From positions 1 through 15,850 of the forward strand of contig JAITAI010000245.1 in NCBI GenBank assembly GCA_031284195.1: a DNA stretch of 15,850 nucleotides, in the 5' to 3' direction. Below are positions 14,629 to 15,850 of this stretch, in pieces. The notes beneath the pieces are model-generated. The model had not been told where the DNA came from. It saw only the letters and a list, made by a program, of their open reading frames with translations, and ran no database searches. The position numbers were made by a program, and so were the translations under genes. The stretch's first letter is position 1, and each line of letters starts with the position of its first letter. This stretch comes from Treponema sp. (GTDB lineage Bacteria; Spirochaetota; Spirochaetia; Treponematales; Breznakiellaceae).

Positions 14629-15282
14629 ATGATAGAAAAACCACTGTGTCCGCATTGTGGGAAAGAAACGTTTGATGTAATAAAAAATGTTAGCTTTCCA
14701 CACTCAGTAAAAACTGTTGACTTCATTTTTTGTACGTCTTGCGGAAAAATCATCGGTCAACTCAACGAAGGCTACAACATAAGAAGCATATATCGGAGCC
14801 TATGCAAGGCAGAAGTAGTCATCTGCGGGATCGGGTTTATATTCCTGGTGGGGTTTGTTTTTTTGTCCGCTATCCTGCGGTTTTTTCGGATTTCCATGTC
14901 CTGGAATATTGATCTGGCGATGTTTTTACTCGCATGGACGGCTTTTCTAGGAGCGGACATTGCTTGGCGGAGCGGGCAGTTGGTGGGTATTGATATCGTA
15001 ACCCGCCGCTTGCCCCAGGGTCTTCAAAAGGTTATCGCTCTGGTACTCTATCTCATTATCCTTTGCGCCTTGGTGATCATCATCGTGTTCGGCATCAGGC
15101 TGGCAGTAACCGAACGTCTCCGCACATACCAGTCCATACCCATCCCTTACTCCCTGGTTACCCTGAGTATCGTGGTTACTGCCCTGTCCATGATTGTATC
15201 GACTATCCTCAAAATAAGGCGGAATCTTTTGCATTTCAATGAAAACGTAAGCGGGAAGGAAATACAGGGAGGTACTCCATGA
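14629..15282 (+). CDS. dctQ: TRAP transporter small permease DctQ with N-terminal zinc-ribbon-like domain
   Basis: A 217-residue membrane subunit that joins DctM to form the TRAP permease. Residues about 50-200 are an ordinary DctQ domain with four membrane helices (about 61-86, 92-113, 131-158 and 172-195) and the typical AWTAFLGADIAWRSGQLVGID. Unusually, residues 1-45 carry two cysteine pairs, CPHC (7-10) and CTSC (35-38), spaced as in a zinc ribbon; most DctQ proteins are about 160-180 residues and lack this. The segment sits in frame with the ATG at 14629, which has AAGGGA eight bases upstream, so it belongs to the protein. Its coding sequence (14629-14770) looks AT-richer than the rest of the gene. 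The stop overlaps the dctM ATG by four bases. Zinc binding is inferred from spacing only. Confidence 0.9.
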   Translation: MIEKPLCPHCGKETFDVIKNVSFPHSVKTVDFIFCTSCGKIIGQLNEGYNIRSIYRSLCKAEVVICGIGFIFLVGFVFLSAILRFFRISMSWNIDLAMFLLAWTAFLGADIAWRSGQLVGIDIVTRRLPQGLQKVIALVLYLIILCALVIIIVFGIRLAVTERLRTYQSIPIPYSLVTLSIVVTALSMIVSTILKIRRNLLHFNENVSGKEIQGGTP

Positions 15283-15850
15283 CTCTATTGCTCATCTGTT
15301 TTGTTGCTTTTTTGGTTTTGGGTATGCCCATCGCCTTTGTCATAGGCCTGGCGGGATTCGCCTATTTTGCTTCCACGCCCTATCTCAACTTCCAGACCGC
15401 CACTCAGATGATTGTGTCCCAGAGCCAATCCTTTGCGTTCTTAGCGGTCCCATTCTTTATCTTTGCAGGAAACCTGATGAACGTGTCGGGGATCACTGCC
15501 CGGCTCCTGAGCCTGGCCCGGCTCCTCACCCGGCGTATGTACGGCGGTACAGCTCAAATCTCGGTAGTGATGAGTACCCTCATGGGCGGGGTGTCTGGTT
15601 CTGCTACTGCGGATGCGGCTATGGAAACCCGGATCCTCGGCCCGGAGATGATGCGTATCGGGTACAAGAAAGGGTACATTTGCGCGGTGAACTGCGTAAC
15701 CGCGCTCATCACCGCGACTATTCCCCCCAGCCTAGGGCTTATCATTTTCGGCTTTGTGGGAGAGGTATCCATAGGCCGGCTTTTTGCGGCAGGGCTCATC
15801 CCCGGTATTTTGATGATGTTCTTTCTTATGACCACCACATCCCTAACCTG
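15279..15850 (+). CDS. dctM: TRAP transporter large permease DctM (partial, cut by window end)
   Basis: The first 190 residues of the large TRAP subunit, the Na+- or H+-coupled membrane channel; the full protein is usually about 425 residues. It begins at an ATG overlapping the dctQ stop (ATGA), with GGGAGG eight to thirteen bases upstream, showing tight translational coupling. Family features are the leading helix with LGMPIAFVIGLAG, the FLAVPFFIFAGNLM segment, the conserved GGVSGSATADAA (103-114), and IPPSLGLIIFG further on. The frame is open to the last base of the window, so the protein continues beyond it. It is transcribed with dctQ. Confidence 0.95.
   Translation, partial: MTLLLICFVAFLVLGMPIAFVIGLAGFAYFASTPYLNFQTATQMIVSQSQSFAFLAVPFFIFAGNLMNVSGITARLLSLARLLTRRMYGGTAQISVVMSTLMGGVSGSATADAAMETRILGPEMMRIGYKKGYICAVNCVTALITATIPPSLGLIIFGFVGEVSIGRLFAAGLIPGILMMFFLMTTTSLT

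Overview
The window looks like part of a spirochaete chromosome, most likely a Treponema of roughly 50% GC such as those of termite guts. This is inference from overall protein character, base composition, the lack of an encoded tRNA CCA end, and the TRAP binding protein with a Gly/Ser/Gln linker after its signal peptide. No rRNA, CRISPR array, insertion sequence or phage gene is visible. Most of the window is housekeeping, with one poorly understood DNA-metabolism gene pair and one unusual transporter subunit.

Minus-strand block, 45-3995: clpC (Hsp100 unfoldase), then a fumarylacetoacetate-hydrolase-family enzyme, then an unrecognised multi-pass membrane protein. The genes are 19 bases apart or overlap by 4 bases, so they are probably one operon read right to left. 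Gap 3996-4475 is a divergent regulatory region. It holds a 13-base direct repeat, a probable promoter for the MATE gene, and a possible 33-codon leader ORF before clpC.

Plus-strand block, 4476-10631: a MATE exporter, a TatD-family metal hydrolase, tRNA-Arg(UCU), a secreted FKBP-type prolyl isomerase, then htpG (Hsp90) with a small cupin gene 19 bases behind it. Three protein-quality-control genes (clpC, FKBP, htpG) fall within 10 kb. Gap 6700-7007 holds only weak short ORFs and a GC-rich hairpin. Gap 7968-8383 holds nothing clear except a hairpin just before the htpG ribosome binding site.

Block 10970-13103: a radical SAM protein with a C-terminal helix-hairpin-helix region and a DUF4130 protein. 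They are the two halves of a widespread, functionally unresolved DNA modification or repair pair. Here the DUF4130 protein has no uracil-DNA-glycosylase domain. The radical SAM gene has a near-consensus promoter placed so that transcription should begin on the A of its ATG, predicting a leaderless mRNA. Both proteins contain a QLxLF sequence, the form of the beta sliding clamp-binding peptide. This pair is the best candidate for an undescribed system in the window.

Block 13399-15850: a consensus promoter, a TRAP solute-binding protein (dctP), a strong intrinsic terminator, an extended -10 promoter, the small permease (dctQ) and the start of the large permease (dctM, cut by the window end). 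The dctQ product begins with a four-cysteine zinc-ribbon-like domain that TRAP small subunits normally lack.
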